Part shown: in pieces, positions 51,912 through 59,443 of the stretch
Layout of the letters: each line of letters begins with the position of its first letter
Numbering within the stretch: position 1 is the first letter of the stretch
NCBI GenBank assembly: GCA_965243185.1
Contig: OZ251531.1
Location: forward strand, 806,001 to 870,000
Source of the DNA: CBDBCU01 sp965243185
Lineage (GTDB): Bacteria > Chloroflexota > Dehalococcoidia > Lucifugimonadales > UBA3495
DNA: 64,000 bases
Reading direction: 5' to 3'
The notes under the pieces: model-generated
Seen by the model: the letters and a program-made list of their open reading frames with translations, nothing else
Told to the model about the DNA's origin: nothing
Database searches by the model: none
Program-made: the position numbers and the translations under genes

Positions 51912-52154
51912 GGCCGACCGGGTTTGGTCGGGGCCGCACCAAGGGCGGCCCGGGCTTTCTCTCCCCGCCCTTCCATTCTTTTCCGCTACCCCGCCGGCTT
52001 TCTCCACCGGGATACCAATAGACATCCCTACGCTTTTCGTTACCATAATTCCTTGAGCCGCATCATATCCGCTACAACATAACCCTAAACCGCACCAATG
52101 CAACCCTTGCGCCCGCAACTGCTGCCCATAACTTGCATTGCCGCCCCTTTGTGG

Positions 52155-52160
52155 TAAAAT
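52155..52160 (+). promoter_or_regulatory. -10 box of the solute-binding protein gene, shared block
   Basis: TTTGTGGTAAAATCCGCTCC repeats the block seen before lipoproteins 1 and 2. Here the leader is longer (about 80 bases to the ATG at 52247). Confidence 0.5.
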
Positions 52161-52246
52161 CCGCTCCATTAACCCCAACCGGCAGCGGAAACCACCCGGT
52201 AATCCCGAAAATGCGCGCCATCCGAGCGCGAATGGGGAGGGCAACT

Positions 52247-54082
52247 ATGCTTTACCGCCGTTTCAGTATCCATCCTTTCAGTAGCCGCGCCCTGCTGGCT
52301 TGTACCGCCCTGCTTTTGCTGCTCTTTACCGTCGCCTGCGGCACGGCATCGCCGCAGGAAGTGGTGCGGGAAGTGGAAGTAGTCCGCGAGGTCGAAGTCC
52401 CGGTCGATCGGGAAGTAGTCCGCGAAGTGGTCAGGGAGGTGGCCGTTCCCGGTGAAAGGGAAGTAGTCCGCGAAGTGGTCGAGGTGGTCAGAGAGGTCGA
52501 AGTGGTCAAGGAAGTGGACAAAATTCTGGTGGCTACCCCCACTCCCGCCGCCGCCCCGGCCGCCGCTACCGTCTCCGAAGGCCATCTCCGCATTACCTAT
52601 ACCTCCCTGGGCAGCGACGGCGTCTATCCCAAAGCCAGCAACATCAATGCCGGCGGCAAGGATGTCAACTCCACAATGTACGATGTGGTTATTGGCTCCA
52701 ACGCTCAAGGCGCGTTCAGCAAAGACACCGGCCTGGCTAACGACTGGTCGATGACCCCGGACGGCAAAACCCACACCATCAACCTGCGCCCCGGCGTTAT
52801 GTTCCACAACGGCACCGAAGTAACTTCCGCCGCCATCGAGTTCAGCGCCCTGGAAGTGATGGAGGATGACGCTCAGAACGCTTTTATCCGGGAACTGACG
52901 CCGCTGTGGGACGGCTATGACACCCCGGACGACTATACCTTTATCATCCGCTGCCATACCTTGTGCCTCTTTGCCCCCTGGATTTTCTCCGGCGTCCGCG
53001 GCACGGAGGGGATGATTACCCCGGTGGATTACGGCGGCGTCTCCGAAACCGACTTTGCCCGCTCTCCGGTAGGCAGCGGCCCCTATCGCTTCGGCGAACA
53101 GGTCCTGGGCGCATCGGTGCGGGTCGATTCCATTGGCACTGCTCACTTCCGCGGCGGCATCCCCAAATACGAAACCATTACCTTCCTCGGCGTATCCGAG
53201 GAAACTACCCGCATTGCAATGCTGAAATCCGGCCAGGCCGATGTCATCGACACCAGCCGGGAACGGGTGGCTTCCCTGGCTGAGGACGGTTTCAACATTT
53301 TCTACAAGGAACGCGCCGACCTGATGGGGGCTTACTTCTTTCAGCAGTGGGAGGAGGGCAATCCCTTTAAGGACATCCGCGTCCGGGAAGCCCTGAACAT
53401 CGCCATCAACCGGGACGCCATCCTGGAACACATTTTCCTGGGACGGGGCAGCACTACCCTGTATCCCATGGGCAGTTACGCCGCCGAAAGCGGCTATGAC
53501 CCGGCCCTCAGTTCCTACCCCTACGACCCCGACCGGGCCCGCCAGTTGCTGGCCGAAGCCGGCTACAGCGAAAGCAGCCCCCTCGAAATCAAGCTTGCCA
53601 TCTATCCCTTCGGCGGCATTGCCGAGTTCCCCCGGATGATTGAGGCCATGGGCGCGGACTTCGAGGCGGTGGGCGTCAGGGTCAATTTCCAGCCTACCGA
53701 GTACGGCACCCTCCGCAGTATGCGCCGCGCTTGGGACTTGGGCGGCGGCTGGGTCGGCCCTTGGGGAACCACCAACCGGGCCGCGCCGGCCGAAATCCTC
53801 AGCATCACCCGCGCCCTCGAATACTCCGGGGCCCCTTACACCACCTACAAAAACCCCGGCTTCGACGAATTGATGGACGCCGCCTTTGCCTCGACCGATG
53901 TCGAGGAAATCAAGCGTCTGATTGGGGAAATGCAGCAGTTCCTCCACGCCGACTACTACGGCATTCCCCTGTTCGAGGTGGACACTCCCTTTGCCACCAT
54001 TCCCGAAATCACTTATTGGGACACCGGCCGCGACTCCTACGACAAAAATATGGACAGCCTCATTTTCCCCGACCTGCGCTAA
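52247..54082 (+). CDS. ABC transporter solute-binding lipoprotein, family 5 (peptide/OppA-like)
   Basis: 611 residues from the ATG with GGGAGGG upstream. Lipobox FTVAC (Cys31), then a repetitive stalk of VREVEV-type units (about residues 40-90), then a family 5 extracellular binding domain: TKDTGLANDWSMTPDGKTHT-like region, TINLRPGVMFHNGTEVTSAA, DFARSPVGSGPYRF, IRVREALNIAINRDAILEHI, YPYDPDRARQLLAEAGYSES. It captures peptides or other solutes outside and passes them to the two permeases downstream. The stalk style is typical of Chloroflexota. No ATPase genes are in the window. Confidence 0.93.
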   Translation: MLYRRFSIHPFSSRALLACTALLLLLFTVACGTASPQEVVREVEVVREVEVPVDREVVREVVREVAVPGEREVVREVVEVVREVEVVKEVDKILVATPTPAAAPAAATVSEGHLRITYTSLGSDGVYPKASNINAGGKDVNSTMYDVVIGSNAQGAFSKDTGLANDWSMTPDGKTHTINLRPGVMFHNGTEVTSAAIEFSALEVMEDDAQNAFIRELTPLWDGYDTPDDYTFIIRCHTLCLFAPWIFSGVRGTEGMITPVDYGGVSETDFARSPVGSGPYRFGEQVLGASVRVDSIGTAHFRGGIPKYETITFLGVSEETTRIAMLKSGQADVIDTSRERVASLAEDGFNIFYKERADLMGAYFFQQWEEGNPFKDIRVREALNIAINRDAILEHIFLGRGSTTLYPMGSYAAESGYDPALSSYPYDPDRARQLLAEAGYSESSPLEIKLAIYPFGGIAEFPRMIEAMGADFEAVGVRVNFQPTEYGTLRSMRRAWDLGGGWVGPWGTTNRAAPAEILSITRALEYSGAPYTTYKNPGFDELMDAAFASTDVEEIKRLIGEMQQFLHADYYGIPLFEVDTPFATIPEITYWDTGRDSYDKNMDSLIFPDLR

Positions 54083-54171
54083 CCCGGCGGCGCAACCGGG
54101 CGGCCGGGCCGGAACGCTGCCGGGCCGGCCGCCCCATCAAACCGCCATTCCCGGGCGGCCGCCCAAATGCC

Positions 54172-54203
54172 TACCGTCATTCCCGTGCCAACGGGAATCC
54201 AGT
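54172..54203. repeat. Dispersed inverted repeat, ATTCCC...GGGAATCC family
   Basis: ACCGTCATTCCCGT-GCCA-ACGGGAATCCAGTA, the reverse orientation of the copy at 71-97, with a GCCA loop as at 24397-24425. Confidence 0.6.
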
Positions 54204-54233
54204 AGTCAGGTCATTCCGTCCACCCGGCCACTA

Positions 54234-54323
54234 TGTCATTCCGAACGATAGCGAGGAATCTAAAAATCTCGAGAGGAATCAAGGGCGGGCATTTTAGATT
54301 CCTCGCTATCGCTCGGAATGACA
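54234..54323. repeat. Large inverted repeat, two facing copies of the TTTTAGATTCC element
   Basis: Arms 54234-54265 and 54292-54323 are 32 bases long and complementary except at one position. They are two copies of the element at 222-258 facing each other, separated by 26 bases. Transcribed in either direction, this would fold into a very stable hairpin between the binding-protein gene and its permeases. Confidence 0.75.
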
Positions 54324-54390
54324 TGGACAATTGGCCGCTACCTTAAAGCGCACAACCAGCGACAGCCCCATCCCCGGCTAAGGACCAACT

Positions 54391-55308
54391 ATGCAGCGTT
54401 ACATCGTTATGCGGGTCGGCCAGTCCCTGATTGCCCTGATTATCCTCTCGATGATTATCTTTGTCCTGGGCCGGGTCAGCGGCGACCCGGTTATCATCCT
54501 GTTGCCCCCGGACGCTACCAAGGAAGCCGAGGATAAACTGCGCGCCGCCCTGCGTCTCGACCAGCCCTGGCCCATCCAATACTGGGAGTTTATGAGCAAC
54601 GCCGCGCAGCTCGACTTCGGCGACTCCATCAAAGCCAAACGCCCGGTGCTGGATCTCATCAAGCCCAAAATCACCAACTCCCTCAAACTCGGCTTGGTAG
54701 CAATGGCGATTACTCTATCCATCGGCATACCGTTAGGGGTGCTGGCCGCCGTCAAGCGGGATACTTTCTTTGACGGCGGGGCCAAGCTGATTGCCGTTCT
54801 CGGCCAATCCCTGCCCCAATTCTGGGTCGGCATAATGCTGATTCAGCTGTTCACGGTGCAATTGGACTGGCTCCCGGCCGCCGGCACCGGCGGGCTCAGC
54901 CACTATGTAATGCCGGCCTTTACCCTGGGCTGGTTTGTCGCCGCCGCCATAATGCGCCTGCTCCGTTCTAGTATGCTCGAAGCCCTGGACGGCGAATACA
55001 TCAAAATGGCCCGCATCAAAGGGCTGCCCGAATGGAAAATCGTTTGGAAACACACCTTTAAGAACGCCTTGATTCCGGTGCTGACCTTTGCCGGCACCTA
55101 CCTGGCGACTTTCATCACCGGGGCCATTCTGGTTGAAACCGTCTTTGCCTGGCCCGGCTTGGGGCGGCTGGTGTACGACTCCATCATCTGGCGGGACTTT
55201 CCCGTCCTGCAAAGCCTGATTCTGATGATTGCCGCCCTGGTCATCACGGTCAATTTGGTAGTTGATATTCTCTACGCCTACATCGACCCGCGCATCCGCT
55301 ACAACTAG
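54391..55308 (+). CDS. ABC transporter permease, DppB/OppB type
   Basis: 305 residues, six membrane helices expected. MQRYIVMRVGQSLIALIILS, LRAALRLDQPWPIQYWEFMS and the EAA loop EALDGEYIKMARIKGLPEWK match peptide-type permeases. It forms the channel with the next gene product. AAGGA precedes the ATG; the next permease starts 11 bases after its stop. Confidence 0.94.
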   Translation: MQRYIVMRVGQSLIALIILSMIIFVLGRVSGDPVIILLPPDATKEAEDKLRAALRLDQPWPIQYWEFMSNAAQLDFGDSIKAKRPVLDLIKPKITNSLKLGLVAMAITLSIGIPLGVLAAVKRDTFFDGGAKLIAVLGQSLPQFWVGIMLIQLFTVQLDWLPAAGTGGLSHYVMPAFTLGWFVAAAIMRLLRSSMLEALDGEYIKMARIKGLPEWKIVWKHTFKNALIPVLTFAGTYLATFITGAILVETVFAWPGLGRLVYDSIIWRDFPVLQSLILMIAALVITVNLVVDILYAYIDPRIRYN

Positions 55309-55319
55309 GAGGTATCGCC

Positions 55320-56216
55320 TTGGCTACCTTCAGCGCCACCGCAGCCGGCGGTTCCGCGGCTTTCAGCCGGGGTTGGCGGGCCGTGCGCGGCCTGCGCCGG
55401 GCGCCCCTGATTCCCCTGATTATCATTGCCGTGATGATTTTCACCGCCCTGTTCGCCCCGCTGCTCAGCCCTTACTCCACTACCGCCCCTTCGCTGGCGG
55501 ACCGGCTGACGCCCCCGGCTTGGCAGGAGGGCGGCGATTGGAAACACCCCCTCGGCACTGACGCCCTGGGCCGGGACTTGGGTACCCGGCTGATGTACGG
55601 CGGCCGGGTTTCCCTGATGGTAGCGGGCTTGACGCTGCTGATTGGCGGCGGCGTAGGTACGGCTATTGGCTTGGTCGCCGGCTACTTTGGCGGGCGCATC
55701 GACGCCGTCCTGATGCGGAGCGCGGACAGCACCCTGGCCTTTCCCATCATCCTTTTTGCCATCCTGCTGGTCGTAACCCTCGGCCCCAATCTGGCGAATG
55801 TAGTCGTTGCCATTGCCCTGGTCTTATGGGCGCGCTATGCCCGGGTCATCCGCGGCGAAGTGTTATCCCTCAAGGAACGGGATTTTATCGCCCGGGCCCG
55901 GGTCGCCGGCTGCTCCCACTGGCGGATTCTACTGGTTCACCTGTTCCCCAACACCGTCAACACCCTGCTGGTGCTGCTGACTTTGCAAGTGGGCTGGGTG
56001 ATTATCGTCGAGGCGTCCCTGAGTTTCCTCGGGGCCGGCATACCGCCACCCACACCGGCTTGGGGCAGTATGGTCTCCAGCGGCCGGGAGTATGTGGATA
56101 CTGCTTGGTGGGTTTCGGCCCTGCCCGGCGTGGCCATAATGCTGGCGGTAATCGCTTTCAACCTTTTCGGCGACTGGCTGCGCGACACCCTCGACCCCAA
56201 ACTGCGGCAAGTTTAG
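55320..56216 (+). CDS. ABC transporter permease, DppC/OppC type
   Basis: 298 residues, TTG start with GGAGG upstream. Six membrane segments; HPLGTDALGRDLGTRLMYGG, SLMVAGLTLLIGGGVGTAIG, and the EAA loop LKERDFIARARVAGCSHWRI with SFLGAGIPPPTPAWGSMVSS are typical. It partners the OppB-type permease. The usual ATPase genes (oppD and oppF types) do not follow; the next gene is a tRNA. They must be supplied elsewhere or be shared. Confidence 0.94.
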   Translation: MATFSATAAGGSAAFSRGWRAVRGLRRAPLIPLIIIAVMIFTALFAPLLSPYSTTAPSLADRLTPPAWQEGGDWKHPLGTDALGRDLGTRLMYGGRVSLMVAGLTLLIGGGVGTAIGLVAGYFGGRIDAVLMRSADSTLAFPIILFAILLVVTLGPNLANVVVAIALVLWARYARVIRGEVLSLKERDFIARARVAGCSHWRILLVHLFPNTVNTLLVLLTLQVGWVIIVEASLSFLGAGIPPPTPAWGSMVSSGREYVDTAWWVSALPGVAIMLAVIAFNLFGDWLRDTLDPKLRQV

Positions 56217-56370
56217 CCCGGCTGCGGCCGGCATTCTTGTGCCGGGTTAAAGCCGTCATTCCCAGCCCATTGCCATTATTCCGGTGATTGACGGTTCTAC
56301 CCCGCGTTTCCCATTACCGGCCGCCCTAAACCGGCAGGCGTCCCCCTATACTTACCCCATCCCCATCCGT

Positions 56371-56376
56371 TATAAT
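56371..56376 (+). promoter_or_regulatory. -10 box of the tRNA-Gly gene
   Basis: A perfect TATAAT, 17 bases before the first tRNA base. The expected start, near 56383, gives an 11-base leader. No clear -35 box. Confidence 0.6.
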
Positions 56377-56393
56377 GAACCCATCAAACCCGG

Positions 56394-56467
56394 GCGGGTG
56401 TAGCTCAGTGGTAGAGCTCCAGCCTTCCAAGCTGGCTACGTGGGTTCGATTCCCATCACCCGCTCCA
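56394..56467 (+). tRNA. tRNA-Gly (anticodon TCC)
   Basis: 74 bases including encoded CCA. The acceptor stem GCGGGTG pairs with CACCCGC; D arm GCTC..GAGC; anticodon arm CCAGC-CTTCCAA-GCTGG with TCC in the loop; T arm GTGGG-TTCGATT-CCCAT; discriminator T, then CCA. It reads GGA and, with wobble, GGG. Confidence 0.97.
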
Positions 56468-56508
56468 TCGGTTTTATTCGCAGCAGATTGCCCGATTGGG
56501 AATCGTAT

Positions 56509-57291
56509 ATGCTTTGGTGCCGCTTTCAGCAGGGCGAAACTACCGGCTACGCCCGCATCGTTGACGACGAAGTTATCGCCGTTGACGGCAGTCCTTTGGA
56601 AAATCCCCAAGACACCGGCGTTACCTATGCCCTGGGCGAAGTGCGGCTTTTGGCGCCGATTATTCCGCCGATGCTTTATGCCGCCGGCCCTAACCACCGC
56701 GGCCATATCGAAGCGATGGCGCAGCGGCGCGGCGCAACGCCGGTCTATCCCCGTTTCCCCGAACCCAACTTCCGCTCCGTCCACGCCGTCATCGGCCCCG
56801 ACGCCAACATAATCATTCCTGCCGACAGCAGCGGCGCCGTCCAGCCGGAAGGTCAGCTGGCCGTAGTTATCGGCCAGCCGGCCCGCAAACTGGAAAACCG
56901 CCGGCAAGCCCTCGACTGCATCTTTGGCTATACCATTGCCAACGACATCAGCGAAAGGGTTTGGCAGAGCGGCGACCGCACGATGTTTCGGGGCAAAAAC
57001 TGCGACACTTTCAAGCCCCTTGGCCCCTGGATTGTAACCGGCTTGCCCCCGGACGATTTCCGCATCATCGTCCGCTGCAACGGAGACATCTGGCAGGATT
57101 TCACCGCCGCTGAACAAATCTGGGACGCTCCGGCGTGGATTCAGGAAATGAGCCAATACACTACCCTGCACCCGGGCGACATTCTGATGTTAGGCACCCA
57201 AGGCGCGGATGGCGACCTGCATCCCGGCGACACGATCGCGGTGGAAATCAGCCACATCGGGACGCTGCGTAACTACATCGTGGGGGAGTAG
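56509..57291 (+). CDS. Fumarylacetoacetate hydrolase-family protein
   Basis: 260 residues from the ATG at 56509 (MLWCRFQQGETTGYARI), 41 bases after the tRNA; the frame is open earlier but runs through the tRNA. FAH-fold blocks: ARIVDDEVIAVDGSP, LLAPIIPPMLYAAGPNHRGH, VVIGQPARKLE, FGYTIANDISERVWQSGDRT, GKNCDTFKPLGPWIVTG and LHPGDILMLGTQG. The metal-binding Glu motif reads EGQLAVVIG rather than the common E-x-E form. It likely hydrolyses or decarboxylates an acylpyruvate-like compound. It has only a weak ribosome site and may depend on read-through from the tRNA promoter. Confidence 0.85.
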   Translation: MLWCRFQQGETTGYARIVDDEVIAVDGSPLENPQDTGVTYALGEVRLLAPIIPPMLYAAGPNHRGHIEAMAQRRGATPVYPRFPEPNFRSVHAVIGPDANIIIPADSSGAVQPEGQLAVVIGQPARKLENRRQALDCIFGYTIANDISERVWQSGDRTMFRGKNCDTFKPLGPWIVTGLPPDDFRIIVRCNGDIWQDFTAAEQIWDAPAWIQEMSQYTTLHPGDILMLGTQGADGDLHPGDTIAVEISHIGTLRNYIVGE

Positions 57292-57307
57292 GCGTAAATC
57301 CGCCGGC

Positions 57308-58339
57308 CTAATTCTCAATCACCAGCTTGCCGTAAAAATCCCGGGACGCCATTACCCGGTGGGCTGCCGCCACTTCCGGCAAGGGGAAAGTCTGGCCGAC
57401 GATACCGCGCAGTTCCCCTTGATTGACCATTTTCATCAGGTCGCCAAAACTGCGGCGGGTGCGGCCGCCGCTGCCCATCAGATGCAGCGGCCGCCCTTGC
57501 AGAATGGACAAATCCATCATCGTCTGCGCCCCGGAAGTAACCCCGGTAATCACCAGACGGCCGCCGGGTTTCAGGCAGCGCATACTTTCATCCCACACAT
57601 CCGCGCCCACCACATCAAACACCAGGTCAACGCCCTGGCCGTCCGTCAGTTCCATCACCCGTTGGCTGAGGCTGTCCGTTTCCCGGTAGTTAATGCCGGC
57701 CCACGCGCCCCACTCTTTAGCCTTTTCCAGTTTCCAGTCGCTGCCGGCGGTGGTGATGACCCGCGCCCCTACCATCCGGGCAATCTGTATCGCCATACTG
57801 CCGACGCCGCTGCCGGCGGCGTGAATCAGCACATCATCCCAAGGCTGCACTTGCCCCTGCACCACCATACACTGCCAAGCAGTATGACCGGCCAAGGGCA
57901 GGGCGGCGGCTTCGGTAAAGGGCATCGTATCCGGGATTTTATAGACATTCACCGCCGGGGCCACCACATATTCGGCGTGGCCGCCATCCAGGTCGACGCC
58001 CAACCGCTTTTGATTGCGGCAATACTGGTCGACGCCGGCAACGCAGTTGTCGCAGATTTCGCACTTGACCCGGTTCTCCAGCAAAACCCGGTCGCCCGCT
58101 TGCCACCGGCCGGTGGCGGCCGCTTCCGGGCTCAGCCCGGCCACTTCGCCGGCAATATCCATTCCGGGGATATGGGGGTAGGAACTGCGGCCGCGGCGGA
58201 GCAAGCCCAAGTCAGCCCGGTTCAGCGCGCTGGCGTGAACCCGCAGCATAACTTCACCCGGCCCCGGTTCCGGCTCCGGCAAATCGCCGTAAGTCAAAAC
58301 TTCCGGCCCGCCCGGCTGATTGAAATAAACGGCTTTCAT
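57308..58339 (-). CDS. Zinc-binding alcohol dehydrogenase / quinone oxidoreductase (MDR family)
   Basis: 343 residues. NRADLGLLRRG, PGMDIAGEVAG, the structural zinc Cys cluster CEICDNCVAGVDQYC, the nucleotide-binding region VLIHAAGSGVGSMAIQIARM and the C-terminal GKLVIEN place it in the zinc-containing medium-chain reductase family. It oxidises or reduces an alcohol, aldehyde or enone with NAD(P)H. The catalytic-zinc Cys in the N-terminal region is replaced (NRADLGLLR), so it may be a quinone-oxidoreductase-like member. It converges with the FAH gene 16 bases away. Confidence 0.92.
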   Translation of the reverse strand: MKAVYFNQPGGPEVLTYGDLPEPEPGPGEVMLRVHASALNRADLGLLRRGRSSYPHIPGMDIAGEVAGLSPEAAATGRWQAGDRVLLENRVKCEICDNCVAGVDQYCRNQKRLGVDLDGGHAEYVVAPAVNVYKIPDTMPFTEAAALPLAGHTAWQCMVVQGQVQPWDDVLIHAAGSGVGSMAIQIARMVGARVITTAGSDWKLEKAKEWGAWAGINYRETDSLSQRVMELTDGQGVDLVFDVVGADVWDESMRCLKPGGRLVITGVTSGAQTMMDLSILQGRPLHLMGSGGRTRRSFGDLMKMVNQGELRGIVGQTFPLPEVAAAHRVMASRDFYGKLVIEN

Positions 58340-58450
58340 AAGGGCAAACCCTCCCGATTGACAGTTTTAACTGCCGGTCATATTACTAAAACGGAGTAGG
58401 AGCGTCAAAGCGGCGGGGGACTGTAGAGCGGGCCGGCCCCGCGGCGGCAG

Positions 58451-59095
58451 CTACCAACGGGCGGGTTTTCTGAATTCTCCTTGAGCGTCTTGCAGGGTTT
58501 CGGGAAACTGGCTGCGGGACAGGACACTGCGGTTGATTTGCCGGTAATGCCAACTGGCGGCGTGAGCCAATTCCAAGCTGATGCGAGAACGGCGATGGGG
58601 ATTGATGACGCCGACCGACTTGCCAAATCGGGAGATAATGGACGAAATGGGCAAGGTCAAATCGGAGTCGTTGGTGATAACCGCCGCCGCATCAAAATCG
58701 TGGTCAAAACAATCCAGCAGCAGCAAGGTAGCCAAGTTCACATCAGAACGCTTTTCCTCGATTTTCAGGATAGACACGGTCTCCGGCGGCCGCGACGGGT
58801 CGGGATAGACCAGAGGGTAGCGTGGGGCAGTCGTCGGATGGGAGGAAAACCGTCCGTAGTGGATGGTCAGGTTGGGGAGCGTCCGCAAGGCTCGAAGGTA
58901 GGTGCCTTGTCGGATACGGACATAAGGGTCGTGGGGAAAGGACAAAACGGGAGCCGTGAAATACCGGATACGGTTAATATCCTCGTCGGGCAGCAGGAGT
59001 TGGCACATAGCCATCAGGTTCAACCACTTGTACGGCGTAACCCGCAAGGCGCCGTAGTAGAGGTTGAAACCGTCGACATATATGTTCACGGACAT
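58451..59095 (-). CDS. NYN-domain ribonuclease-like protein
   Basis: 214 residues from the ATG at 59095 (the frame is open to a TTG seven codons earlier). PIN-like NYN nuclease: VNIYVDGFNLYYGAL (Asp8, Asn11), KRSDVNLATLLLLDCF (Asp118) and VITNDSDLTLPI (Asp143, Asp145) supply the acidic metal site. A C-terminal helix region (LELAHAASWHYRQINRSVLS) follows. NYN proteins cleave RNA. Its mRNA should begin with a structured 77-base leader driven by cassette A, and a second copy of the same promoter-RNA unit lies further upstream. Ends well before the MDR gene. No membrane segments. Confidence 0.85.
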   Translation of the reverse strand: MSVNIYVDGFNLYYGALRVTPYKWLNLMAMCQLLLPDEDINRIRYFTAPVLSFPHDPYVRIRQGTYLRALRTLPNLTIHYGRFSSHPTTAPRYPLVYPDPSRPPETVSILKIEEKRSDVNLATLLLLDCFDHDFDAAAVITNDSDLTLPISSIISRFGKSVGVINPHRRSRISLELAHAASWHYRQINRSVLSRSQFPETLQDAQGEFRKPARW

Positions 59096-59107
59096 CAGTA
59101 CGCCCCG

Positions 59108-59172
59108 TAAATGCAATAGCCACCCGGTAAGGGTGGCCTTGCGGCCCTGCCGCCGAAGGGACAGGGGTGGTA
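59108..59172 (-). ncRNA. Structured RNA element, cassette A (leader of the NYN gene)
   Basis: Minus strand, from the predicted start near 59172. Conserved core: a hairpin with CCCTG/CAGGG and an inner CC/GG around a variable loop, then GGCC-GCAA-GGCC, then a 7-bp hairpin GCCACCC-TTACC-GGGTGGC, and the tail TATTGCATTTA. The tail's TTGC can pair with the GCAA loop (pseudoknot, inferred). The NYN start codon lies 13 bases after the core. Sequence differences from cassette B fall mainly in the loops. Confidence 0.65.
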
Positions 59173-59178
59173 AGGAAT

Positions 59179-59207
59179 AGGATAAACTATCTCCGCCAAA
59201 ATGTCAA
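59179..59207 (-). promoter_or_regulatory. Near-consensus promoter of cassette A
   Basis: Minus strand TTGACA (59202-59207), exactly 17 bp, TATCCT (59179-59184). Predicted start about 59172. Confidence 0.75.
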
Positions 59208-59257
59208 GCGGCTGAAGGCATCATTTTTTATACCATAGCAAAGCAGGATAGAGACCA

Positions 59258-59324
59258 TAAATGCAATAGCCACCCGGTTAAGGGTGGCCTTGCGGCCCTG
59301 CCGACTGAGTGGACAGGGGTGGTA
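59258..59324 (-). ncRNA. Structured RNA element, cassette B
   Basis: Same core as cassette A: CCCTG/CAGGG hairpin (loop ACTCAGTC instead of CTTCGGC), GGCC-GCAA-GGCC, GCCACCC-TTAACC-GGGTGGC, tail TATTGCATTTA. The nucleotides downstream (TGGTCTCTATCCTGC) have no match in cassette A. This copy is not followed by a gene of its own, so it should make a free RNA or read through into cassette A. Confidence 0.65.
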
Positions 59325-59330
59325 AGGGTT

Positions 59331-59359
59331 AGAATAAACCATCCCTGCCAAAATGTCAA
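59331..59359 (-). promoter_or_regulatory. Near-consensus promoter of cassette B
   Basis: Minus strand TTGACA (59354-59359), exactly 17 bp, TATTCT (59331-59336). Predicted start about 59324. Confidence 0.75.
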
Positions 59360-59443
59360 GCGGCTGAAGGCATCAATTTTCGGCGCGGGCAAATAGCGCA
59401 TCGGACCGAGTAGCGTTGACGCTGATTGCCGCGCTATCCGTTG

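Larger units (their letters stand above)
54083..54390. other. Intergenic region filled with repeats
   Basis: Between the binding protein and permease genes. It contains a GC-rich hairpin at about 54098-54135, an ATTCCC/GGGAAT copy at about 54172-54203 and the large inverted repeat at 54234-54323. No gene. The permeases may need their own promoter because of these hairpins. Confidence 0.55.
59108..59380 (-). repeat. Two tandem promoter-plus-RNA cassettes upstream of the NYN gene
   Basis: Unit A (59108-59228) and unit B (59258-59380) are direct repeats with a 150-bp period. Each contains the same upstream block (ATGCCTTCAGCCGC), TTGACA, a 17-bp gap, a -10 box, and the structured RNA core ending TATTGCATTTA. 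A variable segment of about 30 bases separates the units. No third full copy is seen, but GGCTATTGCAT recurs at 60942-60952. Confidence 0.8.

Noticed and set aside
59108..59380. CRISPR array or simple tandem repeat
   Set aside because: Only two units, 121 bp each, with promoter and hairpins inside; spacers are not uniform and no cas genes are near.
58451..59380. Classic type III toxin-antitoxin (ToxIN-like)
   Set aside because: The protein is NYN, not a ToxN/Fic-type endoribonuclease, and the RNA units are 121 bp with separate promoters rather than short tandem repeats ending in a terminator before the toxin. The idea of an RNA partner is kept as a hypothesis.
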